64,000 nt of DNA from Riptortus pedestris (taxonomy: Eukaryota; Arthropoda; Insecta; Hemiptera; Alydidae), in NCBI GenBank assembly GCA_019009955.1, contig CM032228.1, positions 101,908,001 through 101,972,000 on the forward strand, given 5' to 3'. Shown in pieces: positions 10,690-20,403 of this stretch (position 1 is the first letter of the stretch; each line of letters starts with the position of its first letter). The translations under genes were made by a program, and so were the position numbers. The notes below the pieces were generated by a model that was not told the DNA's origin, ran no database searches, and worked only from the letters and a program-made list of their open reading frames with translations.

Positions 10690-10918
10690 TTTTATGCCAG
10701 GTTTTAAGAGTTTCAAGAAGCAATTAGAAACTGAAAACGAAGAAGCAAAGTTCAGCACAGAGATAACTAAGATGAAATTGTCATTACCAATATCTGTAGT
10801 TCCTTTAGTTCCACCTGAATCCTGATATGGAAATAGATGAAACATGTGACCTTGTGAACGAAGCAAATGTTTCTGTCCAAGATGAAGATAATATAAATTG
10901 TAGTTCCTTATGTGAAAA
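10690..10918 (+). CDS. SLX4: SLX4-like gene, first recognisable coding exon (frameshifted)
   Basis: After an acceptor (TTCATTCCTTAG) the exon holds an ATG at 10694 reading MPGFKSFKKQLETENEEAKF. It continues to VPLVPPES and there meets TGA. One base further along, the +1 frame continues MEIDETCDLVNEANVSVQDE to the donor GAAAA|GTAAGT at 10918, which joins exon 13990 in frame. An extra T around 10824-10826 would explain this: either an assembly error or a real disruption. The first residues are basic and the rest acidic, as in disordered scaffold regions. Assignment to SLX4 rests on the downstream exons. Whether translation starts at 10694 or upstream is open. Confidence 0.55.
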
Positions 10919-11089
10919 GTAAGTTTTTTATTTATTATTATTTTTTTTTTGTATTTTACCTTTTGTTGATTTTAGAACTGTGTACATTAGCTTATTTGGT
11001 GGCAGAGATGATTGAAATAATGAAAACTCTGGATGAGCTTCGTTTTTCTTCTCATCACTAGTATTTGTTTTTCTATTTATTATAATTTA

Positions 11090-11145
11090 TATATACACAC
11101 ACACACACATGCATATACATATATATACATACATACATACAATAG
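11090..11145 (+). repeat. (AC)n and (ATAC)n microsatellites
   Basis: Short CA and ACAT/ATAC tandem tracts in the intron between SLX4-like exons. Confidence 0.85.
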
Positions 11146-11391
11146 TGTATACCATTTGAGATGAATTAAGTCCAGACATACCTCTACAAAGTGGCGTGTA
11201 CGGCTTAGAAAGTTAAGAGAGAAATCCATAAAACAAAACAATGATGTAATATTTTGCTGCAGGGGTTGGTATCATTATTATTATTATGGGAGGTTTATAC
11301 TCAGTAAAAACTGGAATAAAACCCATATTGGGGGAAAATCCAACCGATATGGAGTTGTGATTGAGACATGTTAATGGGAATTTAAAAATGT

Positions 11392-12210
11392 TCACACAAT
11401 TCTTGTAGTACCAATAAGTACCCCTTGCTGTGCTTCTTTTATAATTGTTGTTGGGAGATTTAAATTTTTTGTGCCTGCTATTGTTGTTTTTGGCACGAGT
11501 CCATTTGAACTTACTATAATAGCTGTAACTATGGCAGATTTCAGTTTGTATACTTCATTGAGCTCGGTAGCCAATTCTTGATATTTTCTTAATTTTTCGG
11601 CATAGGATTTTCGAATATTCTCATCATTGGGTCCTGCACTGTCAATAATATCAGCAGTCTTATTGATCTTATCAATAATGAGAATATCCGGTTCTTTATG
11701 ATGCACAGTATGGTCAGTCATCATCGCTTCGTCCCAATACATCTTTATATTATCTTTTTCTAATAATTTTTGAGGATTATAGCGATAACAAGCGACCTTC
11801 CCGTCTACCATGCTGAATTTCTCTGCTAGAGCTTGATGGTATACTTTTGCTACGTTATTGTGCCTTTGTAAGTATTCGGACCCAGCAAGTATTTCACAAC
11901 CATCTGTAATATGTTGAATGGACTCATACGATTTGTTGTATAACCTACATTTGGCTGAGACACTACTGTTCTTGAGGATATGACGTCTGTATGATCTGGT
12001 GGCAATCACTTGGGCTTGGATAGATGTAACGAAACCTTCTGTTTCTGAATACAGCTTTCCATACGTCAGGCATGCAACAGAATAAGCCAAGTCTACCTCC
12101 GAGTCATAAAGGCGACTGTAGTCACAACCATGAAGTTCCTTACTTTGCCATTTTGAAAGAAAATGGGATTCATATTTAACTTCAGGATTATTACTACATT
12201 TCAAGCTCAA
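11392..12210 (-). CDS. C-terminal ORF of an RLE-type (R4/Dong-like) LINE
   Basis: An open minus-strand frame of 272 codons matches the C-terminus of non-LTR retrotransposons that carry a restriction-like endonuclease. TEGFVTSIQAQVIATRSYRR leads to a zinc-knuckle-like region (CRLYNKSYESIQHITDGC; the second Cys is replaced by Tyr). Then comes the endonuclease core EPDILIIDKINKTADIIDSA with the PD...D pattern, followed by a Lys/Glu-rich helix and IVVSSNGLVPK. RT motifs are missing, so it is a 5'-truncated copy; the 3' flank to about 11200 is probably its UTR. It lies antisense in an SLX4-like intron. Absence of internal stops suggests fairly recent insertion. Not a host gene. Confidence 0.7.
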   Translation of the reverse strand: MSLKCSNNPEVKYESHFLSKWQSKELHGCDYSRLYDSEVDLAYSVACLTYGKLYSETEGFVTSIQAQVIATRSYRRHILKNSSVSAKCRLYNKSYESIQHITDGCEILAGSEYLQRHNNVAKVYHQALAEKFSMVDGKVACYRYNPQKLLEKDNIKMYWDEAMMTDHTVHHKEPDILIIDKINKTADIIDSAGPNDENIRKSYAEKLRKYQELATELNEVYKLKSAIVTAIIVSSNGLVPKTTIAGTKNLNLPTTIIKEAQQGVLIGTTRIV

Positions 12211-12221
12211 GGCCGTATCAT

Positions 12222-12455
12222 CAAGTTATTATTATTATTAATTAACGTACACTTTTTGCTACTATGGCTACTTATGACGGATTATCTACAGGTTATAAAC
12301 ATTTTCTAGTCGCGGTGGGACTAAAGGTTTTATTTAATGAATTTGTTACTAAATAAATTCCTATTGCCCATGTGGGAATCAAATTCTCCCCTCTAGGTTT
12401 ACCATGTAAGATTAAAGGCAACCCTTTAGCTCAGCTAACCTGAACCCCAGCGCAG
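12222..12455 (-). mobile_element. tRNA-derived SINE
   Basis: Minus-strand copy: (TTA)n tail at 12226-12240, CGTACACTTTTTGCTACTAT, GTGGGACTAAAGG, a diverged B-box region (GGAATCAAATTCTCCC) and the tRNA-like head to CTAACCTGAACCCC. Confidence 0.75.
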
Positions 12456-12758
12456 GTTGGCATCAAGGATGTGATTTGGAAAATTAATGTTAGTGACCTA
12501 AAGAGAGCATGTGTAGAGTCAGGAAAGCCCTATAGTGATCATTAAAAAATATGTTGTTTTTTTTCCCTCAAGAAATGTGTATATCTGCCAAAATTATAAC
12601 ATTAAATTTTGTTCTCAATAATTATCATTTAGATTCTAAGTCTCCTCTCAAAGAATTTGAGAGATGAACAAAGTTTGTTTAGCCGAATTAAGTTTATATA
12701 CATTTTTATATATTCATTAGAGCTGATGAAAATTAAAATATTGTAGTCGAGACTCACT

Positions 12759-13678
12759 TTTGGGCTGTTCATAAAGTTTCTGCCAATTTATTCAAGGCTG
12801 TACTAGTCCTGTTGTTAAACCGCTGTTATCAAAATTTAATGTCACTTGTTATAAGAAAGAGTGGTCTTCTTCAGTGTTCTTATCCAATCAATACCAACAC
12901 TGGCTTAAATCTTTTCCTTCAGCGGCCTGTTAATCATGGAGTCCATTTTATCACTTCATCACCATTTTATCAAGATAAGGGGACAAGGCTATAAGTGAAC
13001 GAACAGTGTGTGAGCAGTTTGTGAAATTCACTCAGGGAGAATTGGGTGTTGAAGATCATGAATGCTCAGGCAGGCCCATTGGGCATCAATTACCATATTA
13101 AGGTATTTATTTCTGAAATCCATCAGCTTAACACTCGGGAAGCAGGAAAAGGACTGGAAGTAATAAATTTGGCTGTCCATAAACATTTGTTGCGACTTGG
13201 CTTCATTAGTCCCCTTTATGTTTGGGGGAGGGGGTGAGAAATGATATGGGTCATATATCATGATGATATGGCCCATGTGATTTATTGTTCAGATGCCATG
13301 AAAACAATCCATTTTTGAAATGTTTGGTAATCGGAATAGAAAAATGGATTGTTTTCAATAATGTTGAGCAAAAATGAAGTTTTTACCTCACTCTTCATAT
13401 AGTCCAGATTAGCCCCCCTCGGACTATTTTTTGTATTGTTTTCTCCAAAATTCCCTTTATGTTAAGAATTTTAATTCTCTAAAGTGCTGGAAAGAGTGTC
13501 CGGATCAGTTTTTTGTTAATAAGTCTATGACATTTTATGAAGATAAAATTATGAAACACTCCAAAAGATGGAATTTGGGTCTCAAAAATGTTCATTACAT
13601 TGTACAGTAAACTTTGACAATAGTATTCTCTATATTTTCCTGAATGAAAATGGGCGGAAACTTTCTGAACAGCCCAAT
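12759..13678 (+). pseudogene. Second mariner family, decayed copy
   Basis: The ends TTGGGCTGTTCATAAAGTTT and (inverted) GAAACTTTCTGAACAGCCCAA lie about 920 bp apart. Near 12998-13075 a plus frame reads QFVKFTQGELGVEDHECSGR followed by P, matching the FKSGDFDVEDxxRSGRP block that ends the mariner DNA-binding domain. The rest, including the D,D34D core, is not recoverable. The termini differ from those of the 4713 family. Confidence 0.65.
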
Positions 13679-13989
13679 AAATTATCTCTATACATTTAAA
13701 TCCATTGGTGTTTTTATTAATCATTTTGTAATGGTGTCTATCTCTAACTATACGAACATTTAAAGTTGAATATATTTTCTTCATTATTATTTATTTGTTA
13801 TTGCCACTTGTTCTTTTGAAGAAAAGTCTAGTAAAACAACTTCCAACTTTCTTTTAGTGGGTACCAAGCTGAGGCTTTAAATGATATTTATAGAATCATT
13901 ATTAAATGATTATTTCACCTCTTTTTTAATTAATTTATATGTGTGATTTGATTTTGCTTCCAGAAATCTATATTTATTTTTGCTTTTAG

Positions 13990-14245
13990 ATTGGAAAACA
14001 AAGCATCAAATGTGAATAAAACTGAGAGTCTAGTAAAAACATCTTTAGAGAAAGGAATAAACTCACCGTCTAGTTATGATGATAGTTTTGAAGTATTTTT
14101 ACCATTAAAAAGAAATCCTACCCATGGTACCAATAAGAATTCATACAAGCAAAAAACTACAAAAACTAATTGGACCAGATCTTGCCCTTACTTTTCTACT
14201 AAAAATACAAAGAATCATTTTAAGTCTCCTTTAAAATCAAGAGAG
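13990..14245 (+). CDS. SLX4: SLX4-like gene, coding exon 2
   Basis: Acceptor TTGCTTTTAG and donor AAGAGAG|GTAATT bound a 256-base exon. The first base completes a codon from the previous exon, then 85 codons follow (LENKASNVNKTESLVKTSLE ... FLPLKRNPTHGTNK ... NWTRSCPYFSTKNTK). The sequence is polar, Ser/Lys/Thr-rich and without a recognisable fold, as is usual for SLX4 N-terminal regions. It ends in phase 0. The open frame runs on into the intron to 14329, where intron retention would stop it. Confidence 0.6.
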
Positions 14246-14512
14246 GTAATTAATATTGTCAGATATTTATTTGTCAAATCAATGTTCTTCATTCCTTGTG
14301 TGGTATTCCTGTTGTTCTGTGTTTTATAATTTTATTCAAAGGTTTTAAGTTATAACCAAACTAAATTAAAATGCTTTGTGTATTTCAAGATATTTAATTT
14401 TCTAAATCATTGATTCAATGGAAATTTTATGCCTGTGTAAAAACAGGCTGAATTGTGGCTAAAATCTTTCAAACAACACTCCCTATTCCCTCCTTTAAAT
14501 GTAGGTGACTTC

Positions 14513-14745
14513 TAATGTACGTAGGATGAAAAAATTGGCTACGCTTCCACTATAACAATTTATTAAAACGGCAGAACGCTTTTGATGCAGTGCATCATCT
14601 TCAGTGCCCGAAGGTCTTCGATGTTGACCTGACGGCTCTTGGAGCTGGACTGGAGAGTTCGGGCACTGACGATGATGCACAGTATCGAAAGCGCTCTGCC
14701 GTTTTAATAAATTGTTATAGTGGAAGCGTAGCCAATTTTTTCATA
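14513..14745. repeat. Head-to-head pair of Penelope-like terminal segments
   Basis: The left arm (about 14527-14610) and right arm (about 14660-14740) are inverted copies sharing TTGGCTACGCTTCCACTATA, ACAATTTATTAAAACGGCAG and CGCTTT(C/T)GATGCA. On the plus strand the right arm reads GGGCACTGACGATGATGCAC then AGTATCGAAAGCGCTCTGCC. That gives a GGCA/UGCC helix I, CUGANGA, a short helix II, GAAA, a palindromic AGCGCU and a CUC triplet. The left arm has the same on the minus strand with GAAA changed to AAAA. A single copy lies at 30845-30985. Penelope-like elements are known to carry such motifs in terminal repeats. Confidence 0.5.
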
Positions 14746-14917
14746 TTTCCATATTGATTGAAATTGTAATTTTTAAATCATTGAATTGATGTTATATCTA
14801 ATCTTATTCTTAATCTAATAATTAATTATTAATCCTATTATATTAAAACTTCATTTAAAATTGAAAAAAAAAATACACATAACGTAATTGGATAATGAAA
14901 CAAGGAGAATTCATATT

Positions 14918-14924
<7 letters not shown>

Positions 14925-14990
<66 letters not shown>
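14925..14990 (+). repeat. (TA)n microsatellite
   Basis: A perfect TA tract that served as target for the fold-back mariner. A second tract lies at about 15676-15741. Confidence 0.95.
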
Positions 14991-14993
<3 letters not shown>

Positions 14994-15669
14994 GAGGGTC
15001 GTCCAGAAAATAAGTTCCGTTTTGGTCTGTAAGTCGGTAGGAGTGGTTTTTGCCAAATCCAGCAACACCGCTCGAAAGAGGAGAGGTGGGGGAATAGAAT
15101 GAAAGGTGGGGACCTCAGTTGGTCAATTACCAACGTCAGGGCAGGTAGTTGAAATGGAGCCCTCCATGTCACATCCCGCCACCTCGATCCCCGTTCCCTC
15201 TCGAGTTGTTTTACACGGAGTGATTCAATTTCTTGAGTCGATTTCTGCAACAATTTCGTCTGTCACAACTGAGGGTCTGCCTCTCCCACTTTCATCCTCA
15301 AGTGAATGTCTTCTTGCCTTAAATTCACGTACCCATCTCCTCACCATTGACTCACTCATTACACCTTCCCCATAAACAGAAATGAGCTGTTCGTGAGTTT
15401 GAACTGATTTGAAACCCTGTGCATAAAGAAATTGAATCACTCCGCGCAAAACAACTCGAGAGGGAACGGGGATCGAGGTGGCGGGACGTGACATGGAGAA
15501 CTCCATTTCAACTACCTGCCCTGACGTTGGTAATTGACCGACTGAGGTTCCCCACGTCTCATTCTATTCCCCCACCTCTCCTATTTCGAACGGAGTTGCC
15601 AGATTTGGCAAAAACCACTCCTACCGCCCTACAGACCAAAACGGAACTTATTTTCTGGACGACCCTCGT
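14991..15669 (-). mobile_element. Fold-back mariner with duplicated transposase N-terminus
   Basis: The ends TACGAGGGTCGTCCAGAAAA and its inverted copy at 15669 sit in (TA)n. The inverted arms are very long (about 14991-15234 and 15427-15669) and include 5' UTR plus about the first 27 codons. On the minus strand, 15506-15225 encodes MEFSMSRPATSIPVPSRVVL, then VIQFLYAQGFKSVQTHEQLI, MVRRWVREFKARR and GRPSVVTDEIVAEID. These are the two helix-turn-helix units of a mariner transposase, cut before the catalytic domain. No D,D34D core is present, so it can move only in trans. A transcript would fold into a ~240-bp hairpin. Confidence 0.8.
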
Positions 15670-15682
15670 GTGCGTGTATATA

Positions 15683-15743
<61 letters not shown>

Positions 15744-15745
<2 letters not shown>

Positions 15746-16295
15746 TTACGTTTTATTACAAAACCAGCAATAAACGTTGTTCTTTTGGATTGCAAAATTA
15801 AACACACACAAGTTTCACAGTTTTTATCACTGCACAATTTATTTAACAATGCACAATACACTTGGTTAATTATTCTTAATTACTACTCACAGTATGCACT
15901 GTTCTTCAGATTACACAGTCCAATAATTCACTCACGGTCACTGAAGTACACAAAAAGACAGCACTGCACTGTCCTTTACTTCGTGGCACTAAACTGTTAC
16001 TTACAGTCATGGCACAACATTGTTCTTCACATAAAAACACTTTACTGCACTGTACTAAGTCGCACTGTAGCGATGAACATCGCTCGAAGACCACTGACCA
16101 TAAACTAAACTAAACTGTAGGCTGAGCTGTACACACTTATATAGAGGAGTGGTAAAACATCAAAGGATGAGGCCGAGACTCTTCCAGGAAAGACTGGTAA
16201 TGACTAGGATTAGCGGCATCCTTTGACCTCCTCCACACTCCCCAAACACGTGAACATCTCTGTCCAATTCTTTCAAGTATTTAATTTTCGCAACA
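15744..16295 (-). mobile_element. Solo LTR of a Gypsy-type retrotransposon
   Basis: On the minus strand it begins TGTTGCGAAAATTAAATACT (16295) and ends ...AACGTAACA (15744), with TG...CA termini. CTATATAAG (about 16136-16144) is a likely promoter TATA box. The termini and the repeated GCAGTGC-type blocks are those of the LTRs at 57889 and 61145, but the body is diverged, so it is a related subfamily. No internal region is adjacent, so it probably arose by LTR-LTR recombination. It sits in (TA)n. Confidence 0.75.
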
Positions 16296-17433
16296 ATATA
16301 TATATATAAAGACATTAATGATCAGAAATTTATTCACAGTTGGATTATGAAATTATCCAATTATAATGATTTCAATCATTATGGAAAGGCATGGAGAAAC
16401 TGGTGTATGTTGGCTATAATTAATTATTTCATGAAGAGGGCTGAGAATGGCTGGACTAAACTGAAATGTATTCAATTCGACTGACATAATGTAAAAGTAG
16501 GACTTGTTTTGTTGCTTGAAAGGAGACTATAACTGCTTTTCAGCCTATTACTTTTTTCTCATTTTCAAAATTTCCAGATACTTCGTCTTTTTGTATAAGG
16601 AAAAAAAATCACTGTTTTGTAATATCTACACCAATATTTTATATAATTCGTTATTGTGTATGTTTGTGTTTATTTTTGCCATTCAGTCTATTTTAATAGA
16701 ATTAAAACAATGTTTTGACATTTTTCATAATAACATTTATTAGTTTGCAATACAATTGTTTTTTGTTATGTTCTATCCAAAATTGAGTGATGTGGAACTG
16801 GCAGTGTTCTGCCAAGCACTTAACATTGGCTCTTATTTCGTTGCTAACTTATCTAATCTTATCTCAGTGACAGCTCATAGTTTATTTCCTCTTTAGTGAC
16901 AATCTAAGATTTTTAGTTGTATGTAACATTTCATTTGTAGTATTAAAATCATTTGGGATCTGGGAGCTCCCAATCTTGTATAATGTCTCTCTCCCATCTA
17001 TGAAAGTAGTTTGGAATTTTTTTTTAATAATCTTTGGTTTTCATTGACCTTACTCTCACTTGACACAGTATTGTGTGATAAGAGTTTACAATTGTTTAGT
17101 TAATATACATTTATAATATCACAGAGCAGTGATCAGGACAACAGTGATGTGGAGCAAAGGGTATCTAGGTATTTAATCCTGGTATTCTTCAATAAATGGA
17201 CTAATTGGTTTGGACATAAGATCCAGGTTTTGATTGATGTAAAGAGACCCACCAATTCAGACATCAAGTCATTGTATTCCTCTGCTAGCCTAAAAAGGCA
17301 TTTATTTTTGTTACATGCTGATCCCTATGTGAAAGCAAGTTGGAAATAATATTTGTATGCCTAGTTTTAATTTTTCTTTTAAATCCACCTCATTTCTAGC
17401 ATACTACTATAAATTTTCATTGGGATTTTCCAG
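16296..17433. other. Intron sequence, nothing recognised
   Basis: AT-rich sequence between SLX4-like exons 2 and 3. Short open frames here look like chance. Confidence 0.5.
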
Positions 17434-17593
17434 GAAAGAGATATAGAGCTTGCACTTGCACGATCCCTGTTGGATGTGTCAGGGAATGGAGAAATATTTA
17501 CAACAAATAGCACTGAATCTGCTAATAAGTTAAGTCTTTTAAATAAACTTGAAGAGAAAAAAGAAATTCCATTTAAATTAAAAAATTGGACAG
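17434..17593 (+). CDS. SLX4: SLX4-like gene, coding exon 3 (UIM-like motif)
   Basis: Acceptor GATTTTCCAG and donor GGACAG|GTGTGT bound 160 bases in phase 0 to phase 1. The translation starts ERDIELALARSLLDVSGNGE and ends IPFKLKNWTG. ERDIELALARS has the spacing of a ubiquitin-interacting motif (acidic, hydrophobic-x-x-Ala-Leu-x-x-Ser), and a similar acidic ALALS stretch occurs in SLX4 proteins. This would fit recruitment to ubiquitylated lesions, but the motif is short and the function is inferred. It is flanked by introns of about 3.2 kb and 0.9 kb. Confidence 0.65.
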
Positions 17594-18464
17594 GTGTGTA
17601 TTTTGTTATTTCAGTTAAATCAATGTTTTCTAAATATTATTTTTAATCATTAATATCTAGAGGTTATTATCTTCGTTGTTACCATAGTTGTACTCTTTCA
17701 TAAACTACTCTTTACATACTCTATCACAAAAAAATTAATGAAATTTTTGATGTCCTCAGAAAATGAACTTTTGAGTCTCTTTCTTCCCCTTTGTCCAATG
17801 ATCTTACCTTTGAATATATTTGTGATGAAATTATCGTGCTTTAATATATGCCCAACAAGCCTCTTCCCCCTTTTTTACAAGGATTTTAATATTACTTTTC
17901 CCATTTAGAACTTCCATGTTTGATTTTTTTTAGTATAATTTGTTTTGGTGACTTTGCACTAAATTCACATTTTCATTGTTCCTATTCGATTATATTCTCT
18001 TTAGCGGAATGTTCAACTGTAGCTCCCTTAAAGCAAAACACTACATTCAGACATTTGGCCATTTATAAGTATGCCATCAGATCTGCTTGTAAACAAATAA
18101 TTTGAAAATCTCACAAATTATGTTCTATCTTTCTAATCTATTCCTGCTTTTCACTCCCAGTTAAACATCAATTTCCTATTAGCAGTGCCAAAAGATTTTT
18201 CGGTCTAAAAATCCAAGTACCATTTTTTTATTCATATTTCATGCTCCCCATTATAACACTTAACAGTAAAGTAGATTTCCTTTCTAAAAGTCTAATTGAG
18301 TGTTTTGAATGCGAGAATAAAAGTGGTCTAGAAAAAACCCCAATTAATAGAGGTGTAGAGTGCACTTTATGGGGAGGAGTGGTATTAATATTTAGCTTGT
18401 AGTAGAAATTATGAACATATAGAAATAACATTTTAAAACTAGAGTATTCACTTTTTATTCTTAG

Positions 18465-18652
18465 GCAAAAAGGAGAAAAATAAAAATACTAAATCTCTGC
18501 TTTCAAGAAGAACTACTTCTGATAGAGAAAAAATAATAACACAAAAAATAGCTATTGTTCTTCTCGAATCTAAGGATCATGGATGTGCAAAATTGGAGGA
18601 CAAAAATAAAATAGAATTGTGTTCATCACTTCTTGAGAACATATTAGATGAG
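18465..18652 (+). CDS. SLX4: SLX4-like gene, coding exon 4
   Basis: Acceptor TTTATTCTTAG and donor GATGAG|GTAATC bound 188 bases that complete a split Gly codon and run 62 codons to phase 0. The sequence reads KKEKNKNTKSLLSRRTTSDR, then TQKIAIVLLESKDHGC and LCSSLLENILDE. A basic first third is followed by amphipathic helices. No catalytic motif is expected, because SLX4 is a scaffold. Confidence 0.6.
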
Positions 18653-19444
18653 GTAATCAATTTAAAATAATTCTGAAACTTTTTTGTGTTGTTGTTAATT
18701 ATCTCTTAAAAAATCAGAATTCTGCAATCTATAAAAGCTTCTAATTAAGGGCCCTATAAAAGATGAAACTTGTTTGCGATGGAATTCTTTGTATTCCTTT
18801 AATTTTGACTTACAAGTGGTCTGGCATACCATTAAATTTATTCACCCCAAATTACTTCATCAGGATAAATTCTTGTGTAACGCATTTGTTGCTCCCTAAA
18901 CATTTTGAAATTTGACTAAAGTGGATTGCTTGTATTGACTTCGCCATTTCTTAAGTTGAAAGAGAAAATTTAAAAATCATTGCAAATACATTTATCTTAT
19001 TATTTTACTGTACCATGCTTCCTTTACCTTTATCTCTGTCCTTACTGAACACATCATCAAGGCAAAGATGAAGATACATTGAGTTATAGTCTTTGTGTGT
19101 GAGACACACAAAAATAATCTCTATTTTCTAATGGTCTATTTTCCTTCTGAGAGATGGCTCTCTAGGAATTTTGATCTGAATTAGAACCAACCTCATATTT
19201 ATGTGTATTGGTGTATGTGTACAAAACCTTCTCGGTTCTCAAGCTTTTGGTACACAACCATAAATTTATTTTTTCCGTGTTTACGAAGAATTCCATACGT
19301 AATGCTGCTGTTTCCAAAGGTTAAAAAGCCTCGTTGACTTCCTCCAGTGTCCTTCCAGCAATGTCCAGGTTGTATGCATACCCAAGCATCTGAACAAGTC
19401 TATTTAGGAGAGTCCCTGAAGTCTGGATACTTGTTTCTCACAGC

Positions 19445-20021
19445 AGAAGTCCTTACTGAACAAAATTAAATGATGGAGAGCATATCCATGGTCATAGAGG
19501 ATAATTTTTACTTTATACTACTCTCTTAATTCCAATATTTAGAAAAAAAAGTCCGTCACGCAGGGGCTGCGTAAACTAAGCAGATTTCCCACGTGAAGTT
19601 TTACAATAGAGAAATCTGCCTAGTAATATCCTATTCTCACGAGGACGAATAGTTAGTGAAACTGCCACACTAGCGCTAGTGCGCTCGGCGAAAACTCCCG
19701 AACATAGCCGACCATACTCACAATACAAATCCAAATATCTCGGTTAATATTAAAGATACCGAATAAATGTATAGAACAATATTTATAGTAAATTTAATTT
19801 GCAATAAGATTGGTTCTATACAATTTTTTGATCCGACGTATGGTAACGGTGATATTTCAAATTTTCGAAAATCCCCCCCTCAAAACCCACCTTCCCACTG
19901 GTCCGATTTCAGCCATTAAAGAACTTCACCTTTCTTTTTACATAAAACGATTAAATTCCGAGTTTGGTAACGATCAAACAAAAATTGCGACCGCTAGAGC
20001 GTTAACAGACAAATATATATA

Positions 20022-20083
<62 letters not shown>

Positions 20084-20403
20084 TATATATATATAGATAT
20101 ATATATATATAATTTTGAACGGACCTCATTTTCGTCATCTCCTGGGTAGGATCGATGGACATTTGAAGAAATTTTTCGAAACTCGCATCATGAGTACGAC
20201 CTCAATAGCTGATTTCCCTTAATGGAAATCTGCTAATAACTAATTTAAATTTATCGATATCAAAGTATTTCACAAAAATTGAATGTATATCTTTTGAGCT
20301 TCAGTGTATGCTTGAATCTTGAGAGATATCACGGTACACAAAGAGTATTCATGACATTTTTCTAGCTTATTCCCTGTGACCAAAGGATTTCTAAAAACAA
20401 TAT
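19445..20403. mobile_element. Unclassified ~271-bp repeat (X) holding a DINE copy, 8-bp TSD
   Basis: The LINE is interrupted by a segment bounded by CTCACAGC on both sides (19437-19444 and 20404-20411), an exact 8-bp target duplication. Without the nested DINE element (19549-20236) the insert is about 271 bp. It has a second copy at 25932-26197. I see no terminal inverted repeats, tRNA-like boxes or tail. Eight-base duplications suggest hAT-like integration, but the class is unknown. Confidence 0.65.
19549..20236 (+). mobile_element. DINE/Helentron-like element with paralogous empty site
   Basis: Nearly complete copy: GTCCGTCACGCAGGGGCTGC, GCAGATTTCCCACGTGAAG, the conserved internal block, a long TA core (about 20012-20110) and the 3' palindrome GATTTCCCTTAATGGAAATC plus TGCTAA. 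Repeat X at 25932-26197 keeps the uninterrupted sequence TTTAGAAAAAATAACTAATT. The insertion point is therefore between the A run and TAAC, with no target duplication. The 82-codon frame 19810-20055 is one of the recurring family frames. Confidence 0.85.

Noticed and set aside
15106..15375. Plus-strand 89-codon ORF MGTSVGQLPTSGQVVEMEPS...
   Set aside because: It reads the inverted arm of the fold-back mariner and then runs antisense to the transposase; it is a by-product of the palindrome.
15419..16108. 229-codon plus-strand ORF
   Set aside because: It joins the right mariner arm, a TA tract and the antisense strand of a solo LTR; there is no protein-like conservation.
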